From Mycobacterium lentiflavum (GTDB lineage Bacteria; Actinomycetota; Actinomycetes; Mycobacteriales; Mycobacteriaceae): 64,000 nt of DNA. Each line of letters begins with the position of its first letter. Positions within the stretch are counted from its first letter, which is position 1. The notes under the pieces are model-generated. The model searched no databases. It saw nothing but the letters and a program-made list of their open reading frames with translations, and was not told the DNA's origin. Below are positions 35,579-46,141 of the stretch, in pieces. A program made the translations under genes and the position numbers. The stretch lies in assembly GCF_022374895.2 (NCBI RefSeq), contig NZ_CP092423.2:5394001-5458000 (forward strand). The letters run 5' to 3'.

Positions 35579-36316
35579 TTCGACCGCTTCACGGTAGACC
35601 TGCGGCGCTTCGTCGTGAATCAGATGGCCGGCTTCGGGAATTGCTAAATATGTTGCCGCCGAATGTTTTTCGTACATATCGCGCATCTGGCCGGGCGGAG
35701 TGACGGAATTGCCTGCCTCGAGCAGCAGCGCCGGCACGCGGACCGCGAGCCAGTGCTCCCAGTAGTCCCGGGTGCCCCATTCGGCGGCGATCTCGATCCA
35801 TCGCGCGGTGTGACCGTGTAACCGCCAACCGGTGTCGGTATGGTCGAAGGCTTCCAGGAAGTAGCGGCCGGCGACCGGACCGAACTCGTTGTAAACCCGT
35901 TCGGCAGTGTCGAATTCGACCGGAAGCGCGTGCAGCCATGGCTCCCACGGACCGGTGGTACGGCCGCGAAAGTCGGGCGCCATGTCCTCGAGGACCAGGG
36001 CCGACACCAATTCGGGGCGCTGTGCGGCCAGGCACCAGGAGTGCAGTGCCCCCATCGAATGTCCCACCAGCCGCACCGGCGTCTCCAATGTGGTTACCGC
36101 ATCGGCGAGGTCGGCCACGAAGCGTTCGGTGCTGATCGGGTACGGGTCCTCGACGTCGCGGCCCCGATGCCACGGCGCATCGTAGGTGTAGACGGTGCCC
36201 AGCCGGGTCAGCCACGGCAGCTGGCGCGACCAGGTGGTGCCACGGCCCATCAGGCCGTGGACCAATATCAACGGCTCGCCTTGCCCGCCCCGGCAAGTCA
36301 ACAGATCGGTGGGCAT
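35561..36316 (-). CDS. Alpha/beta hydrolase (Rv3591c-like)
   Basis: 251 residues starting at MPTDLL. HGLMGRG (about 19-25) supplies the oxyanion hole, GHSMG (about 94-98) holds the nucleophile serine, and EAGHLIHDEAP near the C-terminus holds the catalytic histidine. No signal peptide, so cytoplasmic. The substrate is unknown. It overlaps the convergent mutY by 18 bp and is divergent from mhuD with 64 bp between starts. It is equivalent to Rv3591c; the PE_PGRS gene that separates it from mutY in M. tuberculosis is absent here. Confidence 0.88.
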   Translation of the reverse strand: MPTDLLTCRGGQGEPLILVHGLMGRGTTWSRQLPWLTRLGTVYTYDAPWHRGRDVEDPYPISTERFVADLADAVTTLETPVRLVGHSMGALHSWCLAAQRPELVSALVLEDMAPDFRGRTTGPWEPWLHALPVEFDTAERVYNEFGPVAGRYFLEAFDHTDTGWRLHGHTARWIEIAAEWGTRDYWEHWLAVRVPALLLEAGNSVTPPGQMRDMYEKHSAATYLAIPEAGHLIHDEAPQVYREAVELFLAG

Positions 36317-36380
36317 AGCACCATCTTGCGTGGCCCGCCCGTCAGCCGGACAGGCCAGGGTGCGGGGTAGCCTAGCGAAC

Positions 36381-36701
36381 ATGCCGCCAGTGGTGAAGAT
36401 CAACGCAATTGAAGTGCCCGCCGACGCTGGTCCTGAGCTGGAAAAGCGCTTCGCCCATCGCGCCCATGCGGTGGACAACCAGCCCGGCTTCCTCGGCTTT
36501 CAGCTGCTGCGTCCGGTGAAGGGCGAGAACCGCTACTTCGTCGTGACACACTGGGAGTCCGATGAAGCATTCCAGGCGTGGGCGAGTGGGCCCGCCGTCG
36601 AAGCCCATGCTGGTCAGCGCGCCAACCCGGTGGCGACCGGGGCGTCGCTGCTGGAATTCGAGGTTGTCATGGACGTCGCGGGGAGCAAGCCGTCTGAATA
36701 G
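36381..36701 (+). CDS. mhuD: Haem-degrading monooxygenase MhuD
   Basis: 106 residues, one longer than the tuberculosis protein owing to an extra Pro after Met. The residues known for catalysis in MhuD map to Asn8, Arg27, Trp67 and His76 (proximal haem ligand). It is a dimeric ferredoxin-like protein that opens haem to mycobilin and releases iron, part of mycobacterial haem-iron use. TAGCCT lies 7 bp before the ATG, which suggests a leaderless mRNA. The lpqF frame begins within its end. Confidence 0.95.
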   Translation: MPPVVKINAIEVPADAGPELEKRFAHRAHAVDNQPGFLGFQLLRPVKGENRYFVVTHWESDEAFQAWASGPAVEAHAGQRANPVATGASLLEFEVVMDVAGSKPSE

Positions 36702-38058
36702 GCTGCACAGGCTGGGTCCCGCAGGACAGCGCGTGTTGGCCGTGACGGCGGCCGCGGCACTCGTGGCGACTCTGGCTCCGGGTTGCTCGTCTTCGCCGTC
36801 ACCGCAGGCAAACGCGGCCAATCCGGGACGAGCGATCGACACCCGGACACCTCCGGGACTGCGGGCCCAGCAGACCGTCGACATGCTCAATTCCGACTGG
36901 CCGATCGGCCCGATCGGAGTGCGCACGCTTGCCGCGCCCGACGAGGTGGACTCGGTCGAAAAGACCATGGAAGAACTTTGGTGGGATCGTCCCTTCACCC
37001 TGGACGGGGTCGACATCAGCGCCAGTGTCGCCACGCTGCACCTCACCTCGTCCTACGGCGCGCGCCAAGACATCCGGATCCACACCGATGACATCGGCCG
37101 GGTTGATCGATTCGAGCTCGACACGATGGCGCCGACGATCACCTCGTGGCATGACATCGATGCGACGCTGAGCAAGACCGGCGCGCGGTACTCCTATCAG
37201 GTCGCCAAGGTCGACAAGTCCGTTCCGGGCCACTGCGATCCCGTGATGGGGACCAATACCGTCGAATCTCTGCCGCTGGCATCGATTTTCAAGTTGTACG
37301 TGCTGCACGCCCTGGCCGGCGCGGTGCGCAACCACACGGTGTCCTGGGACGAACAGCTGACCGTTACCGACAAGAGCAAGGCGGTGGGCTCTTCGGGCCT
37401 GGGACTTGCTCCCGGCGACCATGTCTCGGTGCGCACCGCGGCCGCGAAGATGATCGCCAACAGCGACAACATGGCCACCGACTTGCTGATCGAAAGAATG
37501 GGCAAGCACGCCATCGAATCCGCGCTCGCCTCGGCCGGCCATCACGATCCGGCCAGCATGACCCCGTTCCCCACGATGTACGAGCTGTTCTCGATCGGCT
37601 GGGGCGAACCGGATCTGCGCAGCCAGTGGCAGAACGCGACCCCGCAGGTCCGCGCCCAGCTGCTGGCGCAGGCGAATTCCGCTCCCTACCAACCTGATCC
37701 GGCGCGCGCCCACACTCCCGCCTCGGCCTCCGGGGTGGAGTGGTATGGCAGCGCCGAGGACATCTGCCGGGTTCATGCCGCGCTGCAGGCCGACGCCGTC
37801 GGCGAAGCCGCACCCGTCAAGCAGATCCTGTCGGCCGTGTCGGGTATCCAGCTGGACCGAAACGTGTGGCCGTACATCGGCGCGAAAGCCGGTGGGCTAC
37901 CGGGCGATCTGACCTTCAGCTGGTACGCCGTCGACAAGACGCAGCAACCGTGGGTGGTCAGTTTCCAGCTGAACTGGCCGCGTGACCATGGGCCGAAGGT
38001 GACCGGCTGGATGCTGGGAGTGGCCAAGAAGACTTTCGCGCTGGTCGCGCCGCAGTAA
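36664..38058 (+). CDS. lpqF: Lipoprotein LpqF, serine beta-lactamase-like
   Basis: About 464 residues if translation begins at TTG 36664, the only standard start in the frame that leaves an Arg-containing signal peptide before lipobox LAPGC (Cys41). This start overlaps mhuD by 38 bp and is uncertain; GTG 36733 would truncate the signal. An N-terminal domain (about 45-170) is followed by a class A beta-lactamase-like domain with SIFK (SxxK), SDN and KAGG (KxG). Such proteins may hydrolyse or bind cell-wall substrates; activity on beta-lactams is not implied. It is equivalent to Rv3593. Confidence 0.85.
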   Translation: MSWTSRGASRLNRLHRLGPAGQRVLAVTAAAALVATLAPGCSSSPSPQANAANPGRAIDTRTPPGLRAQQTVDMLNSDWPIGPIGVRTLAAPDEVDSVEKTMEELWWDRPFTLDGVDISASVATLHLTSSYGARQDIRIHTDDIGRVDRFELDTMAPTITSWHDIDATLSKTGARYSYQVAKVDKSVPGHCDPVMGTNTVESLPLASIFKLYVLHALAGAVRNHTVSWDEQLTVTDKSKAVGSSGLGLAPGDHVSVRTAAAKMIANSDNMATDLLIERMGKHAIESALASAGHHDPASMTPFPTMYELFSIGWGEPDLRSQWQNATPQVRAQLLAQANSAPYQPDPARAHTPASASGVEWYGSAEDICRVHAALQADAVGEAAPVKQILSAVSGIQLDRNVWPYIGAKAGGLPGDLTFSWYAVDKTQQPWVVSFQLNWPRDHGPKVTGWMLGVAKKTFALVAPQ

Positions 38059-38085
38059 TCCCTGCAGCCGCAGCGTCCAACGACC

Positions 38086-38850
38086 GTGCGCATCCGCGAA
38101 TCGCTACTGGATACGTTTCCGGGGCGCCTGTTCATCCGGGACATGTGGTTATCTGGCGGCTTCGACACGCCCGAGCACCTGATCAGGGCCGCGGCCTCGG
38201 CGGTGGGCAGGTACCTGTATTCCGGTGGTTGTCTCGACGTCGCCGATTTCGACGTGAACGATTCTGAGCTTCGCCAGCTCGACGCCGTATCGCTCGCGGC
38301 CCTGACGGCGCTCCCCACGTTCGACTCGCCGCAGATCCATCAGGGAACGCTGGGCACGTTGCGCGCACCGAACGTCCGCAACCGGAATCCTTTGAGCGCG
38401 TTGCCCGATGGGGCGTTCTGGACGTCTACCCCGGTCACCGCAGACGAGGACTCGTGGACCCTCTGCGGCGAGAACTTGAGGCGCGAAATGCCGCGCTGGG
38501 AAATATATTTCGACATCGCACGCGTTCGCGTCGCCCGGATCGAGTCGGCCCGTGACTGGGCCGATTTGATCGATTCCAACACCGTTGCGGCGAACGGCTG
38601 CAAGTACCCGGATTGGCCGGCGATCGCGCAGTCCTGGGATGCGGTACACCTGTCGCCCACGGGATTGTTGCTGGCCCATCCCCAGATCTCGACCACCCCG
38701 TTCAGCAGTGCCGATGGGTCCGGCCACGTGCACAGCCAGACCGGACCCTATGCCAGCGTCGGGGACTGGTCCTCGGTGTCCACCGCCTGGCTGCACGAGC
38801 CACCGAAATCGGAATTCACGCGGGCGCCGGCCCCGATTGACCCTGGGTGA
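38086..38850 (+). CDS. Conserved hypothetical protein
   Basis: 254 residues from a GTG, 27 bp after lpqF on the same strand. I do not recognise the family. No signal peptide, membrane span or nucleotide motif is visible. The sequence is rich in Trp, Ser and Asp, with a conserved-looking C-terminal stretch (HLSPTGLLLAHPQIS, then YASVGDWSSVSTAWL). Codon use looks like that of its neighbours, and the frame is clean, so it is probably real. M. tuberculosis has Rv3594 (a wall amidase-like gene) at this place, which this does not resemble. Co-transcription with lpqF is possible. Confidence 0.65.
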   Translation: MRIRESLLDTFPGRLFIRDMWLSGGFDTPEHLIRAAASAVGRYLYSGGCLDVADFDVNDSELRQLDAVSLAALTALPTFDSPQIHQGTLGTLRAPNVRNRNPLSALPDGAFWTSTPVTADEDSWTLCGENLRREMPRWEIYFDIARVRVARIESARDWADLIDSNTVAANGCKYPDWPAIAQSWDAVHLSPTGLLLAHPQISTTPFSSADGSGHVHSQTGPYASVGDWSSVSTAWLHEPPKSEFTRAPAPIDPG

Positions 38851-39110
38851 CTTACGCGGAAATGCAGCAAGGCGCGAACAGACTTGGCCGAAATTGATCC
38901 AGCACGCACACGAAAGTAGCTATACTTCAACATATTTCAGGCTGAATACGATCCTTATTGCCAAGCTAGTTGGGTGTTGGTGAGGGGCGTCGATCCGTGC
39001 CCCGTCGCCAGGCCCCGATTGGCTCTCGGGCCTAAGAGGCTTACGAATTTGACAGCATATGCGCTATCGAGTTCCGTTAAGCCGCGTGGCCGAATAACGC
39101 GCAGGACGCA
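38851..39110. other. AT-richer gap without a gene
   Basis: The 260 bp between two convergent genes are visibly lower in GC than the surroundings, with runs such as AGCTATACTTCAACATATTT near 38920-38940. In M. tuberculosis a PE_PGRS gene lies near this place. I see no open frame with a ribosome site, no tRNA and no clear terminator hairpin. Confidence 0.45.
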
Positions 39111-39659
39111 TTACATCCTTAGTGTCCAACGATTTTCGCGAAAGTTTATGGCGATGCAGCTCAGCGGCGCGATGTCGATGCGCCAAAACGATGTCGGTGC
39201 AACGCCAAGGGTGATGACGATTGCCGCCCGGATGATCGCTGGATGGGTGACCGCCACCACCCGTAAGGTGTTGTTGGCCAAGGAATCCAGCCATCCACCC
39301 ACGCGGTCAATCAGGTCGACGATGGACTCGCCGCCGTGCGGCGACGCAGCCGGATCACTCAGCCACGCCTCGCGGTCGGCCGCGGGGACACCCTCGAGGG
39401 TCTGCCCACGCCATATCCCGCAATCGAGATCGGCCAGCCGCGGCTCGGTCGTGGCATCCAGGCCCAGCAACTGCGCGGTTTGCCGGACCCGCATTTCGGG
39501 GCCAGCCAGCTGGCGAGCGCCGCGAATATCAAGGCCCGCAGCGGCTTCGGCCTGTCGACGACCGATATCACTAAGCGGCTCGTCGGCCGGAAAACGCACG
39601 GCCGCCATCGCATCGGTCATAGCGTGCGACACCATTGCCAGCCGCACGACCTCCGTCAC
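39111..39659 (-). CDS. Histidine-phosphatase-superfamily protein with altered RHG motif
   Basis: 182 residues starting at a GTG that overlaps the cbtA stop (GTGA). The fold of the phosphoglycerate mutase/CobC superfamily is recognisable: LSDIGRRQAEAAA, the second core arginine in MRVRQTAQLLGL, and the second core histidine in VAVTHPAIIRAA. The usual RHG signature reads SHA (residues 11-13), so the phospho-accepting His12 is kept but the flanking Arg and Gly are lost. Placed last in a cobalamin-riboswitch operon, it might be a CobC-like alpha-ribazole phosphatase or a degenerate, non-catalytic relative. Both readings are inference. Confidence 0.75.
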   Translation of the reverse strand: MTEVVRLAMVSHAMTDAMAAVRFPADEPLSDIGRRQAEAAAGLDIRGARQLAGPEMRVRQTAQLLGLDATTEPRLADLDCGIWRGQTLEGVPAADREAWLSDPAASPHGGESIVDLIDRVGGWLDSLANNTLRVVAVTHPAIIRAAIVITLGVAPTSFWRIDIAPLSCIAINFRENRWTLRM

Positions 39660-40447
39660 GCGACGGTGCTCGCTACCCGTCCGCTCTCGGTGCGCTCTCC
39701 CAGCAACCGCCCCGCCAGCGTCGCGAAGACCAAGCCGATGGTCACCCAGAGCAACAACTGCGTGCCCAGCGACAGCAACCTGAATTCGTAGAGGACATCC
39801 GCGGGAAAGCCGGGATAGACGATCGCACCCGAGGCGTCGCGCAACGGTTCGGGCGTCTCGTCGACCGCGGGTAACAACACCATCACCACCGCGACGGCCA
39901 CCAGGTAAGCCCCGGCGGCGAGCAGCCGTCCATTCCACGCGCCGAACCGGTCGGTCAACGACCGAGCCAGCCAAACCGCCGCAACCGCCAGCACCACCGA
40001 GACCAGCACCATCGTCAGGTACCAGGCCGTGCGCATCCCGATCGTGTCGGACTGGCCGACGGCCGGTGGATTCGGGGGATATTTCACGAAGGGGACCAGG
40101 TACACCGCCACGAACGCACCGGCCGCCAGAAGCAGCGAAAGCCGGCGTGGTGCAGGGCTTTGCGCGCGGGCATGCAAGACGCAGAACAGCACCGCGAACA
40201 ATGCGCCCATCGCCAGACCGAAGATCAGCACCCCGAAACCCAGCCCTGGGTTGGCCTGCACGCCACGAGTGAACAGCTCGGCGCCATGTTCGTGCACGCC
40301 GTGGGCGTTCTCGGCGTCAGTTCGACCGTCCTCAAATTCGATCGCGCGGGAAATGACGGGTTCGGCACACACACGGGCGAATATGAATGCCAGCACGGCG
40401 CCGATTGCGCCCGCCAGCAGCCCGCGTCCGATCAGACGCTTCTCCAC
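39656..40447 (-). CDS. cbtA: Cobalt transporter subunit CbtA
   Basis: 263 residues with about five to six membrane spans. The CbtA features are present: an N-terminal span with RGLLAGAIGAVLAF, a histidine-bearing loop (AHGVHEHGAELFTR, about 48-61) and a VKYPPNPPAVG segment (about 121-131) between spans. CbtA is the putative core of a cobalt uptake system used for B12 synthesis. The start is GTG, 6 bp after cbtB, and it overlaps the downstream phosphatase gene by 4 bases. It is expected to be switched off by cobalamin through the upstream riboswitch. Confidence 0.9.
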   Translation of the reverse strand: MEKRLIGRGLLAGAIGAVLAFIFARVCAEPVISRAIEFEDGRTDAENAHGVHEHGAELFTRGVQANPGLGFGVLIFGLAMGALFAVLFCVLHARAQSPAPRRLSLLLAAGAFVAVYLVPFVKYPPNPPAVGQSDTIGMRTAWYLTMVLVSVVLAVAAVWLARSLTDRFGAWNGRLLAAGAYLVAVAVVMVLLPAVDETPEPLRDASGAIVYPGFPADVLYEFRLLSLGTQLLLWVTIGLVFATLAGRLLGERTESGRVASTVA

Positions 40448-40453
40448 GCCGGG

Positions 40454-40663
40454 TCAGTGGCAGGGGAAGCCGAGGAGATGGCGCGCATCGTGCACGAATT
40501 CATGCACATGCGTGTCGCTGCCGAACAGCGACACCGCGCCCTGATCGACACCGACGAAGTAAAGAGCCAACAACGCCAGGAAGGCGGTTGCCGCCAACCA
40601 GAGCGCGGCACGTGCCGCCGACAAATCAATCGAGCGGGCACCGGTCGTCTCGGAACTGGACAC
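40454..40663 (-). CDS. cbtB: Cobalt transporter subunit CbtB
   Basis: 69 residues: one membrane span (about 18-42) and a metal-binding C-terminus rich in histidine (HVHEFVHDARHLLGFPCH). This is the CbtB signature and length. It pairs with CbtA directly downstream. GTG start with AAGGAG 6 bp upstream, immediately after the cobalamin riboswitch. The start-site position relative to the riboswitch would allow control by hiding the ribosome site. Confidence 0.92.
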   Translation of the reverse strand: MSSSETTGARSIDLSAARAALWLAATAFLALLALYFVGVDQGAVSLFGSDTHVHEFVHDARHLLGFPCH

Positions 40664-40683
40664 TGTTGACTCCTTCTGGGAAT

Positions 40684-40779
40684 GACGCGTCCCATTTCGG
40701 TGACGGGTTCCGGGTCTGACTTTCTACAGTGGCGCGACCGTTCTGGAATTTCACCAGGATTCCGTTACCCATCGGAACA
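40684..40779 (-). promoter_or_regulatory. Cobalamin riboswitch
   Basis: Read on the minus strand, the leader of cbtB contains GGTGAAATTCC, then ACGGTCGCGCCACTGT (the B12-box region), then AGTCAGACCC, in the order and spacing of the cobalamin aptamer. A 3' stem-like segment follows and leads to the cbtB ribosome site AAGGAG. It should repress the cobalt transport operon when adenosylcobalamin is plentiful. The ends given are approximate. Confidence 0.9.
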
Positions 40780-40785
40780 GTCGTC

Positions 40786-40814
40786 AGTCTAAACGGACTG
40801 GACGATGGAGCAAA
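40786..40814 (-). promoter_or_regulatory. Candidate promoter of the cbtB-cbtA operon
   Basis: On the minus strand TTTGCT is followed after 17 bp by TAGACT (a TANNNT -10). Transcription would start near 40779, just before the riboswitch aptamer, which makes the assignment attractive although the -35 is a weak match. Confidence 0.4.
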
Positions 40815-40817
40815 CAA

Positions 40818-41198
40818 TCACTGCTGCGCGGGGCCGCCACCGTAGCCGAGCTGGCTGGCCGTGTACTTCGCCCCGTCCGTGACCGGCACCGCCTCCACGG
40901 CCGTGCCGTAGGCGCAGATCTCGGTCCAGACGTCGCCGATCTCGGTGGTGTCGAATCGCATCGCGATGATCGCGTTGCCGCCGCGGTTGCGCGCCTCCGA
41001 GATCAGCCGGCCCATCGCCTCGTTGCGGCTTTCGGCCAAGTTCTTGGTCATCCCGGCCAGCTCCCCGCCGAACATGGCCTTGAAGCCCGCGCCCATCTGG
41101 GAGAACGCATTTCGCGATCGGACCGTCAGGCCGAACACTTCGCCGCAGACGCGTCGAATCTCCCAGCCCGGCAGGTCATTCGTGGTGACGATCAGCAC
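40818..41198 (-). CDS. YbjQ/UPF0145 family protein
   Basis: 126 residues from a GTG. The UPF0145 pattern is clear: MLIVTTNDLPGWEIRRVCGEVFGLTV at the start, a central helix with SRNEAMGRLISEA, then GGNAIIAMRFDTT and ICAYGTAVEA. Members form pentamers of a dodecin-like beta fold and are often called heavy-metal-binding; the function is not established. It is upstream of the cbt operon on the same strand but separated from it by the riboswitch and its own promoter. Gly-rich C-terminal tail. Confidence 0.85.
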   Translation of the reverse strand: MLIVTTNDLPGWEIRRVCGEVFGLTVRSRNAFSQMGAGFKAMFGGELAGMTKNLAESRNEAMGRLISEARNRGGNAIIAMRFDTTEIGDVWTEICAYGTAVEAVPVTDGAKYTASQLGYGGGPAQQ

Positions 41199-41280
41199 AG
41201 GTAAGCCCCTTTAGCACTCGGCACAGCAAAACGGGTGGTTGGTCCGGTCAGAGACTAGACCGATTGTGGCAACCTGCTTC

Positions 41281-41297
41281 GCGCGGCTCCGCCGCGC
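41281..41297. terminator. Hairpin downstream of clpC1
   Basis: Seven-base arms GCGCGGC and GCCGCGC enclose a 3-base loop, 34 bp after the clpC1 stop. No T-run follows, which is common for mycobacterial terminators. It is the only strong stem in this gap. Confidence 0.5.
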
Positions 41298-41330
41298 TCG
41301 CGATCGCCACGCCACCCGTTTGCTGTAGTG

Positions 41331-43865
<2,535 letters not shown>

Positions 43866-44129
43866 CGGTGGTTACCTGCTCTCCCTCACCATCGGTACTT
43901 CATCTCGCTAAAGACTCTGTCGGCACAGGGGCCGCGACGCGTACCTGGTGTCCACTGTAATGGTCGGCCCCTCGGGGTTCTAACCTTGCGGTGCCTTGCC
44001 GTTCGGGCCTGGTCGGCTCCGTGGCGAGGAATCCCCCGTGCGACCGAGCCATAGCTGGAGAAACGAGATTAACCATAAAATCGTTTCCCCCGAGCGCCGA
44101 TGATCGTTTCGCCGCCAGCGAAAACGCAA
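43866..44129. other. clpC1 upstream region
   Basis: No gene is visible. It should contain the clpC1 promoter. TCGCTAAAGACT near 43907 only loosely resembles the ClgR operator. A GGGAG-type ribosome site lies about 20 bp before the clpC1 ATG. Confidence 0.4.
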
Positions 44130-44163
44130 ACCGGCGCCCAGGCCTTTGCGACCGGGCGCCGGT
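44130..44163 (-). terminator. Intrinsic terminator of lsr2
   Basis: Perfect 10-bp arms ACCGGCGCCC and GGGCGCCGGT with a 14-base loop start 11 bp after the lsr2 stop. Read on the minus strand the stem is followed by TTTGCGTTTTCG, a T-rich tail. Confidence 0.8.
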
Positions 44164-44173
44164 TAACGCTTTG

Positions 44174-44512
44174 TCAGGTGGCCGCGTGGAATGCGTCGAT
44201 CACGTCCGCCGGGATGCGGCCGCGCGTCGACACGTTGTGTCCATTTCGGCGGGCCCATTCGCGGATCGCAGCGCTCTGCTCGCGGTCGATCGCCCCGCGG
44301 CCGCGGCCAGAACCGGAACGCCCCCGACGACGACCCCCGACGCGGCGGCCGGCTGCCACCCACTGTTTCAGATCACCGCGGAGTTTCGCCGCATTCTTCG
44401 TTGAAAGATCAATCTCATAGGTCACCCCGTCAAGCCCGAATTCGACGGTTTCGTCGGCGGCACCTGCACCGTCGAAATCATCAACCAAGGTGACGGTGAC
44501 TTTTTTCGCCAT
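44174..44512 (-). CDS. lsr2: Nucleoid-associated protein Lsr2
   Basis: 112 residues, the family length. The N-terminal dimerisation domain (1-55, MAKKVTVTLVDDFDG...) and the C-terminal DNA-binding domain with the AT-hook-like RGR (97-99) are joined by an Arg/Gly-rich linker. Lsr2 bridges AT-rich DNA and silences acquired genes, an H-NS analogue. The start is the ATG after an AGGGTAA-type site; a longer frame exists but is not homologous. A strong terminator follows. Being in the same chromosome as the lower-GC PKS island, it is the likely silencer of it. Confidence 0.96.
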   Translation of the reverse strand: MAKKVTVTLVDDFDGAGAADETVEFGLDGVTYEIDLSTKNAAKLRGDLKQWVAAGRRVGGRRRGRSGSGRGRGAIDREQSAAIREWARRNGHNVSTRGRIPADVIDAFHAAT

Positions 44513-44632
44513 TAGCTTACCCTCGCGTTCTTCCTGAGCAGTTGCTGGGCAGTTTGGACCCACTCCCCGGTCACTAATCTGCCATATGGAAGCAGCATAC
44601 TCAATCTGAGCGCAACACAGTGTGTTCGGCTT

Positions 44633-46141
44633 TCAGCTGGAGTGCGGTCGAACAATCGGGAACAAAACTGTCTCTCTAATTGACAGGCCGGTCAAAGTCA
44701 TCAACAACCGGTCGATACCCATTCCCGTTCCGGTGGTTGGCGGCATCCCATACTCCAGTGCCGCGAGAAAATCTTCATCAAGCAGCATGGCCTCGTCGTC
44801 GCCGGCCGCCGCGGCGCGCGCTTGTTCGGCAAATCGTTCGCGCTGGACGACCGGATCGTTTAATTCCGAGTACCCGGTGGCCAGCTCCACTCCGCGCACA
44901 TAGAGATCCCACTTCTCGGTCACACCTGGGATGCTGCGATGCTGGCGAGTCAAAGGTGTTGTCTCGACAGGGAAATCCTTGACGAACGTCGGCGCGGTCA
45001 GCGTATTACCCACCGCGTGCTCCCACAGTTCCTCGACGAGCTTTCCGTGTCCGTAGCCGCGGTCGGTGGGTATCTCCGGGAAGTCCGGGCCGAGCCGGTC
45101 CGCGATGTCCCATAGCCGCTCCACCGAGGTCTGCGGTGTGATCTCTTCACCGAGTGCCGCAGACAGCGACGGATACATTTCTATCGACGCCCATTCTCCG
45201 TCTATGTCGTAGACGCTGCCGTCTGGCAACGGGAGTTGTCGGGTACCGATCGCCTCGTCGGCCACCTCTTGAATAAGCTCTCGCGTGACGAGTGCCGAAT
45301 CGTCATAGGTCCCGTACGTCTGGTAGGTCTCCAACATCGAGAATTCCGGAGAATGTGTTGAATCAGAACCTTCGTTTCTGAACACGCGATTTAGCTCGAA
45401 GACCTTGTCGAATCCACCGACGATGCATCGCTTGAGGAACAGTTCCGGCGCGATCCTCAGGTAGAGATCGATGTCGAGCGCATTGGAATGCGTGATGAAC
45501 GGCCGAGCGGCGGCGCCACCGGCCAGTGTCTGCAAGATTGGCGTTTCGACTTCGAGAAACCCGCGCCGTTCCAGTGCGTTGCGTATGGCGCGGACAACGG
45601 CGATTCGCTGCCTGGCCACCTCGCGCGCTTGGGGGCGCACGATCAGGTCGACATAACGCTGCCGCACCCGCGATTCCTCGCTCATGTCCTTATGCGCGAC
45701 GGGCAGCGGCCGCAGTGACTTGGCTGCGATCCGCCAGGAATCGGCGAGGACGGACAATTCGCCGCGTCGCGAGCTGATCACGTTGCCATGCACGTAGACG
45801 ATGTCACCGAGGTCGACGTCGGCTTTCCACGCGTCCAGCGAATCTTGGCCGACCTTGTCCAGGCTGATCATTACCTGCAGCGTGGCGCCGTCACCGTCTT
45901 GCAGCGTCGCAAAACACAATTTGCCGGAATTGCGCGCGAATATGACCCGTCCTGCCACACCGACGATGTCGTCAGTCGCGGTGTCGACCGCCAGGTCGGG
46001 GTATGCGGAGCGGACCTGAGCCAGCGTGTGGGTGCGTTCGATGGCCACCGGGTAGGGGTCGAGCCCCTCGGCCAGCAGCCGAGCACGCTTATCCCGTCGA
46101 ATCCGGAATTGCTCGGGAAGGTCTTGATCGGCGGCACTCAC
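44633..46141 (-). CDS. lysS: Lysyl-tRNA synthetase (class II)
   Basis: 502 residues. An OB-fold anticodon-binding domain (about 50-150) precedes the class II core with motif 1 around RRGFLEVETPILQ, motif 2 in FELNRVFRNEGSDSTHSPEF and motif 3 GTGMGIDRLLM. It charges tRNA-Lys. The GTG start at 46141 matches the tuberculosis LysS1 N-terminus (MSAAD). The 18 bases ending at the start are identical to those before cysS, giving a likely leaderless promoter. A region near residue 340 is a few residues shorter than I recall for M. tuberculosis. Confidence 0.96.
   Translation of the reverse strand: MSAADQDLPEQFRIRRDKRARLLAEGLDPYPVAIERTHTLAQVRSAYPDLAVDTATDDIVGVAGRVIFARNSGKLCFATLQDGDGATLQVMISLDKVGQDSLDAWKADVDLGDIVYVHGNVISSRRGELSVLADSWRIAAKSLRPLPVAHKDMSEESRVRQRYVDLIVRPQAREVARQRIAVVRAIRNALERRGFLEVETPILQTLAGGAAARPFITHSNALDIDLYLRIAPELFLKRCIVGGFDKVFELNRVFRNEGSDSTHSPEFSMLETYQTYGTYDDSALVTRELIQEVADEAIGTRQLPLPDGSVYDIDGEWASIEMYPSLSAALGEEITPQTSVERLWDIADRLGPDFPEIPTDRGYGHGKLVEELWEHAVGNTLTAPTFVKDFPVETTPLTRQHRSIPGVTEKWDLYVRGVELATGYSELNDPVVQRERFAEQARAAAAGDDEAMLLDEDFLAALEYGMPPTTGTGMGIDRLLMTLTGLSIRETVLFPIVRPHSS

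Noticed and set aside
40626..40817. A 63-residue minus-strand frame upstream of cbtB
   Set aside because: It lies over the cobalamin riboswitch and is explained by that structure.
43900..43920. ClgR operator before clpC1
   Set aside because: The nearest sequence misses at least two core positions of the consensus as I remember it.
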